Shown: positions 1-7,383, counted from the stretch's first letter. The stretch: 13,035 nucleotides of DNA from Bacteroidales bacterium (GCA_023231065.1 JALNWE010000076.1:1-13035); one strand, 5' to 3'. A program made the numbers and translations. The notes: generated by a model not told the origin, from the letters alone.

Positions 1-1224
1 AAGCAGATTGATCCTGCTCCCAGATATCAGGGTCGCGATGCCGCCATCATGCTGGCGCGGATGCACGGCGCTAAAACACTTCTGGGATCAGCGACTCCGG
101 CTATCGAATCCTATTACAACGCCCTTCAGGGTAAATTCGGCCTTGTAAAGATCCTTGAACGGTTCGGAAACATGGAATTGCCACTTATACGGGTTGTCAA
201 CATCAGGGATGAATTACAACGCGGCCACATGAAGAGCCATTTTTCTTCCATTTTGCTCGATCAGTTAAAAATCGTTCTGGAGAACCATGAACAGGCAATC
301 CTGTTCCAAAACCGACGGGGATTTTCTCTCCGGCTTGAATGCGGGACTTGTTCCTGGATGCCCACCTGCAAGAATTGTGATGTGACACTGGTTTATCACA
401 AAAAAATAAACCAGCTTCGTTGCCATTATTGCGGTTATACTACCCGGATCCCCGAAAAATGCCCGGAATGCGATGGTACCGAGATCCGGATGAAGGGTTT
501 CGGGACTGAAAAAGTAGAGGAGGAACTGGGATTGTTTTTTCCCCAAGCGCGCATTGCCCGTATGGACCTTGACACAGCCCGGACTAAACATTCCCATCAG
601 CAGATCATTACCGATTTTGAAAACCGGAAAATAGACGTCCTGGTTGGGACCCAGATGGTAACAAAAGGGCTTGATTTCGACAATGTCAGCGCCGTGTGTA
701 TCCTCAATGCGGATAACATGCTCAACTATCCTGATTTCAGGGCGCCTGAACGCGGTTATCAACTGATGGCCCAGGTGAGCGGACGATCGGGGAGGAAAAA
801 CAAACAGGGTAAAGTCATCATCCAGACTTATAATCCCCATCATCCAATCATTCATGATGTGGTCAATCATGACTATATAGCCATGTTTAACCAGCAATTA
901 TCCGAACGGTACAAATTCAAATATCCTCCTTATTACCGGCTGATTCTGATCAGGCTGAAACATAAGGAGCCTGAATTGCTGGACAAAGCAGCTAACGAGT
1001 TGGCGAAAGCATTGCGCCATTCATTTGGTAAACGGGTGTTGGGGCCTGAATTTCCCGTAGTTTCGCGTATCATGAATTATTATATCAAGCATATCCTCCT
1101 GAAAATCGAACGGGAGATGTCATTGACTGGTATGAAGGGAAAACTTGTGGAAGTGGTAAATGATTTTCAAAAACAGGACTCATTCAGACAAGTCAGGGCT
1201 CTTATGGATGTTGATCCTCAGTAG
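1..1224 (+). CDS. priA: Primosomal protein N' (replication restart helicase PriA), 3' part
   Basis: The frame is open from base 1, so the gene begins upstream of the window; 407 codons of the C-terminal helicase half are present. PriA is a superfamily 2 3'-to-5' DNA helicase that recognises abandoned forks and loads the replisome. Seen here: the GSATP helicase motif (window residues 29-33), then a zinc-binding insert with eight cysteines in four CxxC pairs (CGTC, CKNC, CHYC, CPEC), then VGTQMVTKGLDF and QVSGRSGR, which correspond to helicase motifs V and VI. The N-terminal DNA-binding domain and the Walker A motif lie outside the window. The stop is TAG at 1222-1224. The end overlaps the convergent divIC-like gene by 23 bp. 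Identification rests on motif order and is secure. Confidence 0.97.
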   Translation, partial: KQIDPAPRYQGRDAAIMLARMHGAKTLLGSATPAIESYYNALQGKFGLVKILERFGNMELPLIRVVNIRDELQRGHMKSHFSSILLDQLKIVLENHEQAILFQNRRGFSLRLECGTCSWMPTCKNCDVTLVYHKKINQLRCHYCGYTTRIPEKCPECDGTEIRMKGFGTEKVEEELGLFFPQARIARMDLDTARTKHSHQQIITDFENRKIDVLVGTQMVTKGLDFDNVSAVCILNADNMLNYPDFRAPERGYQLMAQVSGRSGRKNKQGKVIIQTYNPHHPIIHDVVNHDYIAMFNQQLSERYKFKYPPYYRLILIRLKHKEPELLDKAANELAKALRHSFGKRVLGPEFPVVSRIMNYYIKHILLKIEREMSLTGMKGKLVEVVNDFQKQDSFRQVRALMDVDPQ

Positions 1225-1516
1225 TATCGATCACCAGGTAAAGGTCCTCATTATCCTTTTTCATTAAATATTTTTCCCGTGCGAATTTCTCGATGGCTGA
1301 GCTGTCGTTGATCAGGCCCTGGTTCAGCGCGCTATCTTTTTTGATCTCGTTGAGATAAAACTGTTTTTCCTGGTTCAGCCCATCAAGTTTATTCTGCAAA
1401 CGATTCCGGATCAGGAGGTTGTTGCTGTCGAAAAAAACAAGCCAGACAATAAATGCCGCCGTCGTCAACAGGTATTTGTTGAGCAGGATCGACAATATTT
1501 TTTTCAGGAACGTCAA
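1202..1516 (-). CDS. divIC: Septum formation initiator (DivIC/FtsB-like) protein
   Basis: This is a 104-residue bitopic membrane protein. It has a short basic N-terminus, one hydrophobic segment at about residues 14-29, and then a coiled coil (about 34-65, with many N, L, K and E residues). The rest is a short extracytoplasmic C-terminal part with the AREKYLMKKDNEDLY segment, which resembles the FtsB/DivIC family signature. The family links FtsL and FtsQ in the divisome that activates septal peptidoglycan synthesis. No in-frame ATG is available, so the start is taken as TTG at 1514-1516; an upstream start cannot be excluded. It converges on priA and overlaps its last 23 bases. The symbol is by family; FtsB would be equally defensible. 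Confidence 0.85.
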   Translation of the reverse strand: MTFLKKILSILLNKYLLTTAAFIVWLVFFDSNNLLIRNRLQNKLDGLNQEKQFYLNEIKKDSALNQGLINDSSAIEKFAREKYLMKKDNEDLYLVIDTTEDQHP

Positions 1517-1538
1517 AGATAAGGAGGAATGAATTAAG

Positions 1539-1571
1539 GGTTTCAGGTTTCAGGTTTCAGGTTTCAGGTTT
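1539..1571. repeat. Tandem heptamer array GGTTTCA
   Basis: There are four perfect copies of GGTTTCA plus a partial fifth. The array begins 23 bp upstream of the divIC-like start codon. It is the first of three arrays in the 1517-1885 gap, all of period 7 but of different sequence. The bases between this array and the next (1572-1622) hold only a weak TCACGA/TCGTGA inverted repeat. Confidence 0.95.
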
Positions 1572-1622
1572 ACTCACGATAATGTTTATTTTTTGGGGTG
1601 TTCGTGATTGCTGCGCAATTCA

Positions 1623-1769
1623 GGTTGTAGGTTGTAGGTTGTAGGTTGCAGGTTGTAGGTTGTAGGTTGTAGGTTGCAGGTTGTAGGTTGTAGGTTGTAG
1701 GTTGCAGGTTGCAGGTTGTAGGTTGTAAGTTGTAGGTTGTAGGTTGTAGGTTACAGGTTGCAGGTTACA
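1623..1769. repeat. Tandem heptamer array GGTTGTA/GGTTGCA, 21 units
   Basis: Twenty-one consecutive 7-bp units are present, mostly GGTTGTA with GGTTGCA variants. There is one AGTTGTA (unit 16) and two GGTTACA (units 19 and 21). The first twelve units form three copies of a 28-bp higher-order unit: three GGTTGTA followed by one GGTTGCA. The plus strand is purely GG-N5-GG. An open frame on the minus strand through this array codes only for a repetitive N-L-Q-P-T-T-Y peptide and is not taken as a gene. Confidence 0.97.
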
Positions 1770-1813
1770 GTGAAGAGTGAACGGCCGTACAATCAATTTT
1801 ATAAATTTCAAAT

Positions 1814-1903
1814 AGTAAATGGTCAATAGTCAATGGTCAATAGTCAATAGTCAATGGTCAATAGTCAATAGTCAATAGTCAATAGTCAATGGTCAATGGT
1901 CAT
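1814..1903. repeat. Tandem heptamer array AGTCAAT/GGTCAAT running into the ppk1 3' end
   Basis: Eleven perfect-length units (AGTCAAT or GGTCAAT) lie at 1821-1897. A degenerate unit (AGTAAAT) precedes them and a partial one follows. The ppk1 stop codon (complement of 1886-1888) and its last few codons are inside this array. Read on the minus strand, the unit TTGACTA contains a TGA, and because 7 is not a multiple of 3 every frame meets that stop within 21 bases. Confidence 0.95.
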
Positions 1904-3949
1904 TTGTCTTTCAAAGTAGTTGTATATTTCCTGCTGTGACCGGACCGGGGGACCATCGGTATGTTTATATTCATTGACATGGCCGGGATACAACAGCCTG
2001 GCCTTGACATTATCTTTTAGCTGGATGTCGAGGATAGCCTTTAATTGTTCCCTGATGCCTGGATCATAGACCGGGGTTGCCACTTCGATCCGGTTATCAA
2101 AGTTCCTGACCATCCAGTCGGCCGACGTAATGAAGTATTGAGGGTCCCCGCCATTGGCAAAAACAATGACCCTGGCATGTTCAAGAAAGCGGTCAACGAT
2201 GCTGATAGCTTCAATGTTTTCACTGATTTCCGGCGCACCCGGTACCAGGGTACAAATCCCCCTGACGATGAGTTGGATCTTCACTCCGGCCTGACTTGCC
2301 TTATATAACTTCCGGATCATTATCTCATCCACCAGGCTGTTGAGCTTGATGATGGCCCAGGCTTCTTTCCCTTTTTTTGCATACCTGATCTCGTTGTTCA
2401 ACATTTTGATGAAAAAGTTTCTCATGCTGAAGGGGGCTACGATCAATGTTTTGAATTTATAGGGGCGGTAATTTTCCTCCATCAGGTGAAAAGCGCTGTC
2501 CACATCGGCGCAAATCTTCTGGTTGGAGGTCAACAAACTCATATCCGAATATATTTTTGCGGTATCCTCATTAAAATTGCCGGTCCCGATAAAAGAATAG
2601 TAAAAATTTGTATTACGTTCTTTTCTCCTTATTAACAACAGTTTACAATGGACCTTGAAACCCGGGATACTGTGGATCACCTTGACTCCTTCTTCCCTTA
2701 ACCGTCCGGTCCACAAAATATTGGCTTCCTCGTCGAAACGGGCCTGAAGCTCCATAAAAACCGTCACAAATTTCCCATTTCTCGCTGCATTGATCAAGGC
2801 GTTGATCACGTTTGAATTCCTGGCAGCCCGGTATATGGTCATTTTGATGGAACGGACCTTTGGATCAATGGAAGCTTCCCGTAGCAGATCGATGATGTAC
2901 TGGAACGACTGATAAGGGTAATGGAGCATGATATCTTTCTGCCGGATGGAAGATAAGATGCTACGGTTGACCGGCAGATCTTTGTTTGTTAAAGGGACCA
3001 AAGGCCCGTACTCCAGCTCTTTGTGCCCCAGGTTCGGGAATCCCATGAAATCTTTAAAGTTATGATAACGGCCTCCCCCGCGGATCGGATCATCTTTTGT
3101 GATTTCCAACCTTTTTGTGATCGTCTTCAGCAAATCATCGGGTATCGATTTATCATAGACGAACCTGACCGGGATCCCCCTTCTCCGTTGTTTCAGGCTT
3201 TCTTTCATCACCTCCAGAAAACTCTTCGAAACGTCCGTATCGATGTCGATCTCGGCATCGCGCGTTATTTTTACCGTATAAGCCGAAAAAGAGTTATATC
3301 CGAAAATGGAAAAGATCTCCGAGAGGCAATAACGGATAATATCATCAAGCAGCATGATGTACCTTTTATCACCTTCAGCCGGAAGAATATAAAAACGGGA
3401 AACGACTTTTGTGGGTAATTCTATCAGCGCGTAATTCTCTTTCAGGGCTTTGTCTTTACGCCCTAATTTTACGGCCAGATAAATGGATTTGTCCCTGAGG
3501 GTAGAGATATCTTTCAGGTTGCTGATCATGATGGGAAAGAGAAATGCCCGTACCTGTTCGTGAAAATATTTAAGGACTGATTTCCCCTGGCTTTCGGTTA
3601 GCTGATTCTCATTGATAATAAATATATTATGATTTTCAAGCTCACTCACGATATGGTCATAGGCCCGTACAAATTCCCGTTCCTGGACCTGGACAAGGTC
3701 CCCGATATCCTTCAGCGTTTTTTTTGCATTGACCGGATTATCATAGGGCATGTGTTCCATTTTAAGCATCCGGTTAAGGGTTGCAACCCGGACCCGGAAG
3801 AACTCATCGCGGTTGTTGGAGAATATTCCCAGGAATTTTAACCGCTCCAACAAGGGGTTTCGTTCATCGGCAGCTTCCTGTAAAACGCGGCCATTGAAAT
3901 AGAGCCAGTTCAGGTCGCGGTTCAGGATTGGAAATTTTGCCTTTGTCAT
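1886..3949 (-). CDS. ppk1: Polyphosphate kinase 1
   Basis: It encodes a 687-residue enzyme, the usual PPK1 length, that reversibly polymerises the gamma-phosphate of ATP into inorganic polyphosphate through a phosphohistidine intermediate. Seen here: an N-terminal domain opening with LNRDLNWLYFNGRVLQEA, a head domain, and two C-terminal phospholipase-D-like domains. The autophosphorylated histidine corresponds to H434 in FKVHCKLLLI. The GTGNFNEDTAKIYSD segment follows, and the second conserved histidine is H591 in RFLEHARV. The start at 3949 (ATG, then TKAKFPILNRDLNW) is chosen because family proteins begin close to this segment. The open frame extends to 4069, but that would overlap the sixA-like gene. 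The last four residues (T-I-D-H) and the stop are encoded by the tandem heptamer array. It is likely cotranscribed with sixA and glyA. Confidence 0.97.
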   Translation of the reverse strand: MTKAKFPILNRDLNWLYFNGRVLQEAADERNPLLERLKFLGIFSNNRDEFFRVRVATLNRMLKMEHMPYDNPVNAKKTLKDIGDLVQVQEREFVRAYDHIVSELENHNIFIINENQLTESQGKSVLKYFHEQVRAFLFPIMISNLKDISTLRDKSIYLAVKLGRKDKALKENYALIELPTKVVSRFYILPAEGDKRYIMLLDDIIRYCLSEIFSIFGYNSFSAYTVKITRDAEIDIDTDVSKSFLEVMKESLKQRRRGIPVRFVYDKSIPDDLLKTITKRLEITKDDPIRGGGRYHNFKDFMGFPNLGHKELEYGPLVPLTNKDLPVNRSILSSIRQKDIMLHYPYQSFQYIIDLLREASIDPKVRSIKMTIYRAARNSNVINALINAARNGKFVTVFMELQARFDEEANILWTGRLREEGVKVIHSIPGFKVHCKLLLIRRKERNTNFYYSFIGTGNFNEDTAKIYSDMSLLTSNQKICADVDSAFHLMEENYRPYKFKTLIVAPFSMRNFFIKMLNNEIRYAKKGKEAWAIIKLNSLVDEIMIRKLYKASQAGVKIQLIVRGICTLVPGAPEISENIEAISIVDRFLEHARVIVFANGGDPQYFITSADWMVRNFDNRIEVATPVYDPGIREQLKAILDIQLKDNVKARLLYPGHVNEYKHTDGPPVRSQQEIYNYFERQMTIDH

Positions 3950-3995
3950 AATGTTAAAAAGGTTTACATGGATACTGTTGTTCCAGATACAGGCG

Positions 3996-4490
3996 CTATT
4001 CCAGTAATTTGGGATACATGATAAATTCCCGGATAGCTTCTGTTGATGGGATCTCAGCCCATGTATCAATGTTAAAAGAGAGGCATACCACCCCGGTAGT
4101 CGGCATGATTTCTATGCCCGGATGTAAAAAAAGATTGGCCACCAGTGTGATTGCCGGGTTATGACCTACAATCATAAGAGATTGAATGTCATTCCTGGTG
4201 TCGTATATGATATCCAGGATCCGGTCGTGATAACCATTAAAAATTTTCTGTTCGGTCCTGATCCTGATGGAAGGATAATCCAATCCGGCAGCAATGATTT
4301 TTGCTGTTTCCAGGGCCCTTACGGCAGGACTGGAAATGATAAGATCAACCTGTGTATTTCTTTTTTGAAGAAATCCCACGATCCGGTTGGTCTTTTTGAT
4401 CCCCTTGGGAAGGAGGGGACGGTCAAAATCCGACAATCCCGACTCATCCCAGGAAGCTTTAGCATGACGTACCAGGTACAAAGTTTTCAT
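3996..4490 (-). CDS. sixA: SixA-type phosphohistidine phosphatase (histidine phosphatase superfamily)
   Basis: It encodes a 164-residue, single-domain member of the histidine phosphatase (phosphoglycerate-mutase-like) superfamily. Seen here: the catalytic LVRHAKAS motif with R8 and H9, the DFDRPLLPKG segment, SSPAVRALETA with R58, and the second catalytic histidine H110 in VGHNP. Short size and the RHAKAS form fit the SixA branch, which removes phosphate from phosphohistidine in proteins. Its substrate here is unknown. It lies 46 bp upstream of ppk1, whose product carries a phosphohistidine, and 27 bp downstream of glyA. The bases just before its ATG are G/A-rich heptamer repeats on the coding strand. 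Confidence 0.88.
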   Translation of the reverse strand: MKTLYLVRHAKASWDESGLSDFDRPLLPKGIKKTNRIVGFLQKRNTQVDLIISSPAVRALETAKIIAAGLDYPSIRIRTEQKIFNGYHDRILDIIYDTRNDIQSLMIVGHNPAITLVANLFLHPGIEIMPTTGVVCLSFNIDTWAEIPSTEAIREFIMYPKLLE

Positions 4491-4518
4491 CTCTTATCTC
4501 CCATCCCCCATCTCTTCT
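4491..4518. repeat. Degenerate heptamers filling the glyA-sixA gap
   Basis: The stretch reads as four 7-bp units on the plus strand (CTCTTAT, CTCCCAT, CCCCCAT, CTCTTCT). They occupy the whole space between the sixA start and the glyA stop. On the coding (minus) strand they supply the purine-rich region in front of the sixA ATG, so the repeat may double as its ribosome-binding region. Confidence 0.7.
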
Positions 4519-5798
4519 TAATAAGCAAACAGCGGGAACTCTGCCATCATCTCATTCACTTTTTTCTGCACTTTCAGGATACGGTCTTCATTGTCGATTT
4601 CACTGATCACCTCATCGATCATGTTCACGATTTTTGGCATGTGTTTTTCCTTCAGGCCCCGCGTGGTGATGGCAGGCGTCCCGACACGCAGGCCGGATGT
4701 CTGGAATGGTGAACGGCTGTCGAACGGCACCATGTTTTTATTGACCGTGATATCGGCCCTGACGAGGGTGTTCTCAACCTGTTTACCGGTGATGTCCGGG
4801 AATTTGCTCCGGAGGTCAATCAGCATCAGGTGGTTATCAGTCCCGCCTGAGATCACGTGGTATCCTTTGTCAATAAAGGCTTTTGCCATGGCGCTGGCGT
4901 TTTTCTTTACCTGGATCACATATTCCATGTATTCATCTGAAAGGGCTTCGAAAAAGGATACGGCTTTTGCAGCGATCACGTGTTCCAGCGGGCCGCCCTG
5001 AATTCCCGGGAAGACGGCAGAATCAAGAAGTTGTGACATCTTTTTGATCTCTCCCTTAGGAGTTGTTAATCCCCAGGGATTTGGAAAATCTTTTCCGATC
5101 ATGATCATTCCGCCTCTTGGCCCACGTAATGTTTTATGGGTTGTGGTGGTAACTATATGACAATAGGGGAGAGGGTCGTTCAGCAGGCCGCGGGCTATCA
5201 ATCCGGCGGGATGGGCAATATCTGCCATTAAAATGGCCCCGATCTGATCGGCGATCTTGCGCATCCGCCGGTAATCCCAGTCACGCGAATAGGCTGATGC
5301 TCCGGCTATGATCAGTTTGGGCTTGATGGCCAATGCCTTTTCTTCCATTTTGTCATAATCAATCATTCCGGTCTCCTGTTCTACCTGGTATCCGACAGCT
5401 TTATAAAGGATGCCCGATGAGTTGACCGGTGATCCATGCGATAAGTGACCGCCATGTGCCAGGTCAAGACCCATAAAAGTATCTCCCGGTTTCAGGCAGG
5501 CCATCAGGACGGCCATATTGGCCTGGGCCCCTGAATGCGGCTGGACATTGGCCCATTCTGCATTAAATAATGCTTTTGCCCGGTCAATGGCCAATTGTTC
5601 CGACTCGTCAACATTCTGGCAACCGCCATAATATCGTTTTCCGGGATACCCTTCGGCATATTTGTTGGTGAGGCACGATCCCATGGCTTTCAACACCTGG
5701 TCGCTGACAAAGTTTTCGGACGCGATCAGCTCTAAACCACTGGTTTGACGGTGTAATTCATTTTTAATGACCCTGAACAGTGCATTGTCTTTTTTCAT
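4518..5798 (-). CDS. glyA: Serine hydroxymethyltransferase
   Basis: It encodes a 426-residue PLP enzyme that converts serine and tetrahydrofolate to glycine and 5,10-methylene-tetrahydrofolate, the main cytoplasmic source of one-carbon units. Seen here: the N-terminal ELIASENFVS and NKYAEGYPGKRYYGG segments, DLAHGGHLSHG, MADIAHPAGL, and the PLP-binding lysine K222 in VTTTTHKTLRGPRGG. Length is normal for bacterial GlyA and no key residue is missing. The ATG at 5796-5798 gives the usual short N-terminus. It is the first of three leftward genes and probably heads the glyA-sixA-ppk1 unit. Confidence 0.98.
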   Translation of the reverse strand: MKKDNALFRVIKNELHRQTSGLELIASENFVSDQVLKAMGSCLTNKYAEGYPGKRYYGGCQNVDESEQLAIDRAKALFNAEWANVQPHSGAQANMAVLMACLKPGDTFMGLDLAHGGHLSHGSPVNSSGILYKAVGYQVEQETGMIDYDKMEEKALAIKPKLIIAGASAYSRDWDYRRMRKIADQIGAILMADIAHPAGLIARGLLNDPLPYCHIVTTTTHKTLRGPRGGMIMIGKDFPNPWGLTTPKGEIKKMSQLLDSAVFPGIQGGPLEHVIAAKAVSFFEALSDEYMEYVIQVKKNASAMAKAFIDKGYHVISGGTDNHLMLIDLRSKFPDITGKQVENTLVRADITVNKNMVPFDSRSPFQTSGLRVGTPAITTRGLKEKHMPKIVNMIDEVISEIDNEDRILKVQKKVNEMMAEFPLFAY

Positions 5799-5858
5799 AA
5801 CGGTATAAAATTTTAGTGGGTTATTTTCGTTTTAATAAGGATCAGTTTTTCAATGAAA

Positions 5859-5866
5859 CAAAAGTA
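5859..5866 (-). promoter_or_regulatory. Candidate -7 box (TACTTTTG) for glyA
   Basis: Read on the minus strand, this is TACTTTTG, an exact match to the TAnnTTTG -7 consensus of Bacteroidota primary sigma-factor promoters. It lies about 60 bases upstream of the glyA ATG. No convincing -33 TTTG is seen at the expected distance, so this is tentative. Confidence 0.4.
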
Positions 5867-5923
5867 TAACAATTTCAGATAATATCGGATATTTGCTGTG
5901 AAAAGTCAGAAGGAAGAAGATTG

Positions 5924-5986
5924 GATAATGGATGACATAAAACGGATAGCAGATGACAGATAAAAGACGCGGGATGCCGGATGCCG
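5924..5986. repeat. Degenerate heptamer array (GATnnnn units)
   Basis: Nine consecutive 7-bp blocks lie in register, seven of them beginning GAT. Two are GATGACA (5931, 5952) and two are GATGCCG (5973, 5980); the outliers are TAAAACG and GACGCGG. A possible ATG at 5953 lies inside this array, which argues that this part is not coding. Together with 5799-5923 it makes up the gap between glyA and the secreted-protein gene. Confidence 0.65.
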
Positions 5987-5992
5987 GGTTCT

Positions 5993-6014
5993 CCCTTCTC
6001 CTTGAGGAGAAGGG
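5993..6014. repeat. Perfect 9-bp inverted repeat just before the sorting-domain gene
   Basis: The arms CCCTTCTCC and GGAGAAGGG are perfectly complementary around a TTGA loop. The right arm overlaps the purine-rich AGGAGAAGGG, which stands 7-16 bases before the ATG at 6022 and looks like a ribosome-binding site. A folded mRNA would bury it. The sequence also resembles, from memory, a short palindrome dispersed in many Bacteroidota genomes, so it may be a repetitive element rather than a regulatory hairpin. Confidence 0.75.
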
Positions 6015-6021
6015 TCAGGGG

Positions 6022-7248
6022 ATGAGGTGGATGGTTGTGGCTGGAGGCTTATTGCTGTTCTTTATTTTTTTTTGCGTCCCCTCTGTTTTTGCACAGGTTG
6101 ATGCCGGACCGGATGTGACGATCAGTCCGGGGGTGCCGGTAAAATTGACTGCAAGATACGGACAGGTTGCGCAGGAAATAAGGTTCGCGGCTGAAGATGG
6201 TGTGGAAGGGCCCTTTCCTATAGGTTTTAATTTTACATTTTATGGGAATGGTCCCTATTCCCAATTTTGGGTTGGCGCAAACGGATGGATCAGTTTTATT
6301 CCCAATACCTCCGCAATCGGTGTGAGGGATGCTTTCGCGGTACCGAGCCAGGCTCCTTATGTTCCAAAAGCCTGCATATTGGGGCCCTTTCAGGATCTTG
6401 ATCCGGGCCAGGGAGATGCACCTTATGTTTTTTACAGGACAGTTGACAATGGAACCCAAAAAAAACTGGTGGTAATGTGGTGCCAATGCCCGCTGGTTAA
6501 TTGTACTGGCTCAATTGCCACATTCCAGATCACATTAAATGAAAACAACACGATAGAAAACCATCTGTACCAAAAACCTGAGTGTTCTTATGGTGGCACA
6601 CAAAAGGCAACGCAGGGAATTCAGGACCAGACGGGATTTTTTGGCGTCGCAGTCCCTGGCAATAGTGGCGTCGCGATCCCTTCCAGGAATGCCACAGTCT
6701 GGTCTGTCCTTCCAGATAAAAAAGAAGGATGGATATATACGCCAACTTCACCCACTACTTATGATGTGGGCGCTATTCCATATATATTTGAACCTATTTC
6801 ACCATCGGATAAAATTTCCTTTCGCTGGTATGAAGGCTCAAACCCGGAGCCCATTTCAAATGATTCCACTTTGATCGTAACGCCCGTTGAAACAACGACG
6901 TATAAAGTGATAGCAACACTTTGCAACGGGGAGGAATTTACAGATTTAGTCAGGGTAACCGTTAAACCCAATATCCCCACTGCTTTTACGCCAAACGGGG
7001 ATAACATCAATGAAGAATTTGTTATTACTGGACTACCCGTCGAAAATATCGCCCTTTATCATATTCAGATTTATAACCGCTGGGGACAGGAGGTGTTTAA
7101 TTCCAATGACATTCAGGTTTCGTGGAACGGAAAAATGAACAATACCGGAGATCTTTGCCCCGACGGGACTTATACCTGGGTGATCTATTATGAAAAAGCG
7201 GATAAGGTAAAAGTCACTAACAAAGGGACGGTCACGCTATTGCGGTAA
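6022..7248 (+). CDS. Secreted protein with type IX secretion type B C-terminal sorting domain
   Basis: It encodes 408 residues from the preferred start. Residues 1-24 are a signal peptide (hydrophobic core 5-19, likely cleavage after SVFA, then QVDAG). The middle has a FNFTFYGNGPYSQFWVGANGWISF segment typical of beta-rich surface modules and four or more cysteines. A PKD/Ig-like stretch follows at about 265-315. The C-terminus (about 322-408) is the gliding-motility-associated, type B sorting domain: FTPNGDNINEEF, IYNRWGQEVF, W-N-G-K and CPDGTYTWVIYY. Such proteins cross the outer membrane by the type IX system and are attached to, or released from, the surface. The enzymatic or binding role is not recognisable. 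The frame extends back to 5953, but that part is repeat sequence and would hide the signal peptide. A start at 6031 is also possible. Confidence 0.9.
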   Translation: MRWMVVAGGLLLFFIFFCVPSVFAQVDAGPDVTISPGVPVKLTARYGQVAQEIRFAAEDGVEGPFPIGFNFTFYGNGPYSQFWVGANGWISFIPNTSAIGVRDAFAVPSQAPYVPKACILGPFQDLDPGQGDAPYVFYRTVDNGTQKKLVVMWCQCPLVNCTGSIATFQITLNENNTIENHLYQKPECSYGGTQKATQGIQDQTGFFGVAVPGNSGVAIPSRNATVWSVLPDKKEGWIYTPTSPTTYDVGAIPYIFEPISPSDKISFRWYEGSNPEPISNDSTLIVTPVETTTYKVIATLCNGEEFTDLVRVTVKPNIPTAFTPNGDNINEEFVITGLPVENIALYHIQIYNRWGQEVFNSNDIQVSWNGKMNNTGDLCPDGTYTWVIYYEKADKVKVTNKGTVTLLR

Positions 7249-7269
7249 TACAGGGTTCTTAAAATCCCC

Positions 7270-7309
7270 CATCCTTCATCTCCCATCCTTCATCCCCCAT
7301 TCCCCATCT
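7270..7309. repeat. Degenerate heptamer array CATCCTT/CATCCCC
   Basis: Five 7-bp units (two of them CATCCTT) plus a partial sixth are C-rich on the plus strand. They lie 21 bp after the stop of the sorting-domain gene. The rest of the 7249-7583 gap holds the palindromic element described next and otherwise nothing recognised. Confidence 0.75.
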
Positions 7310-7383
7310 ATGTTAAACTTCTCCCCCCAAAACCGTTAATATTTGGATAAAGATAAGGTATTCGATGTATGAATTTTAAATCT

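Noticed and set aside
265..897. Minus-strand 210-codon open frame within priA
   Set aside because: It lies antisense to conserved PriA helicase motifs and zinc-binding cysteines and has no recognisable features of its own.
1620..1826. Open frame on the minus strand coding a repetitive N-L-Q-P-T-T-Y peptide
   Set aside because: It is the translation of the heptamer array; it has no independent coding signal, and its start lies in the next repeat region.
1539..1903. CRISPR array
   Set aside because: The repeats are 7-bp head-to-tail units with no unique spacers and no cas gene nearby.
3950..4069. Forty extra N-terminal codons for ppk1
   Set aside because: They would overlap the sixA gene and do not resemble PPK1; the ATG at 3949 gives the normal family start and length.
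4161..5001. Long plus-strand open frames opposite sixA and glyA (4161-4712, 4591-5001)
   Set aside because: They are shadows of well-supported minus-strand genes and match no recognisable family.
7312..7339. A TGTAA-like direct repeat upstream of the AraC gene (GTTAA at 7312 and 7335)
   Set aside because: Spacing is 23 rather than 21 bp and the sequence differs from the sites at 8143 and 10473; too weak to call autoregulation.
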